Shown: positions 61,176 to 64,000 of the stretch, piece after piece
How the letters are laid out: each line of letters begins with the position of its first letter
Numbering within the stretch: the first letter of the stretch is position 1
Assembly: GCA_026419785.1 (NCBI GenBank)
Contig: JAODTK010000034.1
Location: 124,001 to 188,000 of the forward strand
Direction: 5' to 3'
DNA: 64,000 nt
From: Sclerodactyla briareus
Lineage: Eukaryota > Echinodermata > Holothuroidea > Dendrochirotida > Sclerodactylidae
Notes under the pieces: model-generated
Told to the model about the DNA's origin: nothing
Seen by the model: the letters and a program-made list of their open reading frames with translations, nothing else
The model's database searches: none
Program-made: the position numbers and the translations under genes

Positions 61176-61260
61176 ATGGCGAGAGGCGATGGACGACTGT
61201 CCGGCCAATCAGGAGCCGTATATGCTCGGATTAATCAAGTACCTGCCAGATGTTGCACTG
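61176..61260 (+). CDS. TRPA1-like exon of the post-ankyrin linker, open frame
   Basis: Acceptor CTTGTACACTTCACAG ends 61175; donor GTAAGG begins 61261. The 85-base exon enters with one base finishing a codon, then reads WREAMDDCPANQEPYMLGLI, KYLPDVAL, and leaves in phase 0. Vertebrate TRPA1 has 'RWDECLKIF...ITEMIEYLPECMKVLLD' immediately after the last ankyrin repeats, before the first transmembrane segment. The W-x-E start and the I-x-YLP-V motif match at the same spacing. This anchors the 3' side of the gene in the window. The membrane domain should follow to the right of 64000 or in the last 2.7 kb, where I saw no candidate exon. Confidence 0.85.
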
Positions 61261-61473
61261 GTAAGGCCTCCCTCTGATGGGTTCCATTCACATGGGAATG
61301 GGGAGCTCTCTGGTCCGTTCTATGGTTCCGTAAATTGCTGATGAAAGTAGCGCATCGTGAGCGATATCAGTGTATTGAGAATGAGATTTCCGCGCCTCGC
61401 CAGGTTTGATAAGAAAATTCGAGCCATGTACTTCGATACCCCAAACCATATGTTTTACACTCTCTTAAAAAAA

Positions 61474-61614
61474 AAACTGTGTAACAAGTACACCTATATC
61501 GGTAAGAAATTACACAACATTGTGTGAAGGTCGCGTGATAAAATGACACAAATTGTGCAGCCTATGCATAATGATCGTGTAATTTCTAAAACAACACCGG
61601 GATCGGGTGTACGG
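61474..61614. mobile_element. MITE-like palindromic element, copy 3
   Basis: The left part GTACACCTATATCGGTAAG then AAATTACACA is mirrored on the minus strand from 61614 by GTACACCCGATCCCGGTG, a TTGTTTTAG spacer and AAATTACACG. A TGTGTAA word stands just outside to the left, after the A-run (about 61467). It is the clearest inverted structure of the three related copies in this window (others about 42108-42240 and 48200-48360). Confidence 0.65.
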
Positions 61615-61917
61615 CAAATCCACCTAACAAAAGCAAAGGACAATGGGCAATCGAAATGGGAGGAATGAGGTAGAGCTGCAATATTATTATTTTTAACCTG
61701 GGACAACCTGGGATGGCTTAGGGCAAATATCATTCAAATCCGACATGACAACCGTTGTTAATGTACCAGCATACGTAGGATGTCAAAATGACCGCAATAT
61801 GTAACTCAGTCCACCACTGGTATGGAGATGACAAGTTCACATGCTACCCCTCCCCCTCTACCCCTTCATTTCATTTCATTCCATTTGTTAATTCCGTTGC
61901 CGGAAGCGAGAAGAATA

Positions 61918-62480
61918 TATGGTAGTATGCGTGTGAGTGTGCGTGCGTATGTGTGAGTGTGTGCAAGTGGGTGTGTGACGCTCTTGTCAGCATAGTAGAC
62001 CTATTTAACGAACGCAAACATGTATCAAGCTGAAATTAGGCAGGTGGGTTGTATATAGCAGATAAATACGCCTGCTGTTCCGGTAATGTATCATTGAAGG
62101 TCGTTCGAGGTCGAGGGAGGTTGAAGTTTAAATTTGGAGTCCTGCAAACAGGCTTCATGTTCATATTTGATACAGTACATATTAGGTATACATCCAATTG
62201 GTTTTTGGTATCAGTTGAAGGTCGTTCAACGCCATACAGGTTAAAAATTACAGCAAAATCTGATAACTCAAGGAAACCTATTGAGCTCGAATTAGGACGA
62301 ACTTGAGACTGCATTTGTGATGAGGGGTACCGTAGCCGGCTGTTTCTTATCGTTATGGTGATGAGGCAGGTCGTTACAAGTCAGATTGGAGAGGTCAAGA
62401 CTCAGAGAGTTCGAAAATTAAACGAAAATGAAAATTCGATTTAGGAATGTAGAGTACATATATGATTAGGACAAGGCCTC
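61918..62480 (+). repeat. GT-rich microsatellite followed by the GGTCA-rich dispersed family
   Basis: GTGTGAGTGTGCGTGCGTAT and similar runs (61930-61977) lead into GTGTGACGCTCTT, then CGAACGCAAACATG and GATCAAGC-like words. Copy B near 32160-32225 has GTGTGACGCTTAT, AAGAACGCAAGCATCCATG in the same order. Further on GAAGGTCGTTCGAGGTCGAG and TTGAAGGTCGTTCAACG repeat. ORFs on both strands at 62036-62314 are within this repeat and not supported. Confidence 0.6.
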
Positions 62481-62769
62481 ATGATTTTGGCATCGAGAAG
62501 ATCTCATGCAAGGCCAGGAGTGGTCGAAGTCCAAAAGCTTGTCAGCACGATATGCAAAGAACGCAGACTGTAATCAGGTGAAGGTAGGTAAGTAGTCTAC
62601 ATATGAAGAGGAAGTAGCCCGATAAAAGATGTTCAGCAAAGGACAACGGTGAGGTCAATGTAAAATGACGTGTCGGCCCTATATTTCATCCTAACATTCT
62701 CGTTCACATTACACATCAAGTTGCGTATGTAGGAAGAAACCAAATGGCAGGTGAAGTCAGACTTCGAAT

Positions 62770-63460
62770 TGTTTGAATACGGCAAGGGATTACTCCGAGT
62801 AGGTACGTCGTCTAGTAGGTAGGTGGTTTGAATTCATTAGGAGACAAACCCATCGGATAGGGGTCAGGTTAGGTCAGGTCAAATCAAAATTAACAAATAA
62901 ATTTAAATTACAAATCTGAGGAGCACAAACAACTATCATGCTCGAATAAGGTGGGTTAAGTTGCATAATTTGAGGGGAAGCAGCCGAATGTCACTCTAGA
63001 CCATATAAAGTTTAACTCGTCGAGTTAAAAGTTGAAATACGACAAGCGATAAGTACGCATAGCAGTTCTTGTTATAAGAAAAAAATAATCAAATGTAGTC
63101 TACTATCTGCCAGACTTATGTAAAATACGACATGGGGTTACTCCGAATATGTACGTCTTCTAGTAGGTAGGTGGTTTGAAGATCATCGAGATCATTTAAG
63201 TCCAAACTCGCTTAGTCAGAAGCTGAAATACGACAAGCGGTAAGTACGCATAGCAACGTTCTTGTTATAAAAAAATAAAAATCAAATGTAGTCACGGATC
63301 TGCCAACTTCTGTAAATACGACATGGGACTACTCCGAATATGTACGTCTTCTAGTAGGTAGGTGGTTTGAAGATCATCGAGATCATTTAAGTCCAAACTC
63401 GCTTAGTCAGAAGCTGAAATACGACAAGCGGTAAGTACGCATAGCAACGTCCTTGTTACA
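62770..63460 (+). repeat. Tandem satellite, last two units 191 bases apart
   Basis: The word GTACGTCTTCTAGTAGGTAG with its downstream GTGGTTTGAAGATCATCGAG occurs at 63151 and 63342 (period 191). These two units are nearly identical through GCTGAAATACGACAAGCGG. A more diverged unit is at 62803 (GTACGTCGTCTAGTAGGTAG), and the TACGACAAGCGATAAGTACGC part also occurs near 63038. The higher identity of the last two units indicates recent amplification. Confidence 0.85.
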
Positions 63461-64000
63461 AAGATGGTCGTAGTCTGCCATCCGTGGAGACTGCCCGCGT
63501 GGATGCCAAGCTAGTGATTGTCTAATTTGGTTTTAGTTAAGTGCATTTTAGTCAGGGTGACAGGCATGAAGTTATTCGTGTACTAAAGTGAAACTGATCG
63601 CGACGCTCTACCTGAAACGTGTCGTGAGTTCCACTCTAATCATCCATGTATTTATCCATGCTCCACTCATCCCAACGACTATTCCCCCTTTGGAACACCT
63701 CCCGGGATGCGCACTTTACATAACCGATCGTATTTTATACCTGGGAACTTGAGAAGAAGAACAAAATTTACGGAGGGCTCGCAGGAGTGATCTTACCAAA
63801 AGTCGCCCGGTAAAACGCCAGGGCGCGCATGTATATCCTAAGTCATCATGTGATATTACTCCGTTAATTTCGAGTAACAGTGACAGACGCAAAAGTGCAT
63901 GCTTGAGTTCAAGTCGAGTTAGTTGTTAGGTGCTTGTGGTAGATGTCGCGGGAGACTCGGGTGCGTTCCACTTCGGTCTACAGTCAATGTTCAATATCTG
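63461..64000. other. No gene recognised
   Basis: The last 540 bases hold no open frame with a domain and no clear repeat. If the TRPA1-like gene is complete this is still intron. Confidence 0.4.

Noticed and set aside
1..64000. CRISPR arrays, bacterial operons, rRNA genes, intact retroviral genes
   Set aside because: No regularly spaced identical repeats with unique spacers, no operon-like ORFs and no rRNA or retroviral signatures were seen. The window is eukaryotic in character.

Overview
The window looks like repeat-rich genomic DNA from a marine invertebrate animal. The reasons are exons tens of kilobases apart with consensus GT/AG splice sites, CR1/L2-type LINE fragments, tRNA-derived SINEs, hAT-like DNA transposons, long microsatellites and GGTCA-rich degenerate satellites. 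The satellite style resembles echinoderm genomes, but nothing here proves the species. No bacterial operon, CRISPR array or rRNA was seen.

The one host gene I recognise is a TRPA1-type ankyrin-repeat cation channel on the + strand. Seven exons were found by homology to the long N-terminal ankyrin domain and the linker after it: 5466-5569, 9127-9235, 10374-10518, 12849-12979, 15646-15694, 45578-45775 and 61176-61260. The splice phases agree wherever two neighbouring exons can be compared, once one evident single-base loss is allowed for. The earliest ankyrin exons must lie left of the window. The transmembrane and pore exons must lie right of it. Several exons carry frameshifts, and the 45578 exon also has two nonsense codons. 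The locus is therefore either a decaying paralogue or a region of an unpolished long-read assembly. The ankyrin block expected between 45775 and 61176 was not found.

The other supported features are repeats. From 0 to 16 kb the TRPA1 introns hold a minus-strand LINE fragment (2400-2850), a GC-rich repeat block (4.5-5.0 kb), a plus-strand LINE fragment (11470-12600), a tRNA-like SINE (14.9 kb) and an AT microsatellite (16.1-16.3 kb). From 17.6 to 40.7 kb the roughly 30-kb intron is filled by an old, diverged direct duplication: copy A is about 17655-31735 and copy B about 31836-40670. Copy A was interrupted by a 4.7-kb element with 14-bp inverted ends (22468-27161), into which a second hAT-like element (23500-26276) inserted with 8-bp target duplications. 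Copy B preserves the empty site.

From 40.7 to 64 kb there are MITE-like palindromic elements (42.1, 48.2 and 61.5 kb), a second tRNA-derived SINE whose tail resembles the LINE tail (53.8-54.2 kb), several trinucleotide microsatellites and a tandem satellite (62.8-63.46 kb). Three further exon-like stretches of unknown identity (17464-17685 minus, 20660-20875 plus, 55891-56089 plus) could belong to nested genes, captured exons or transposons.
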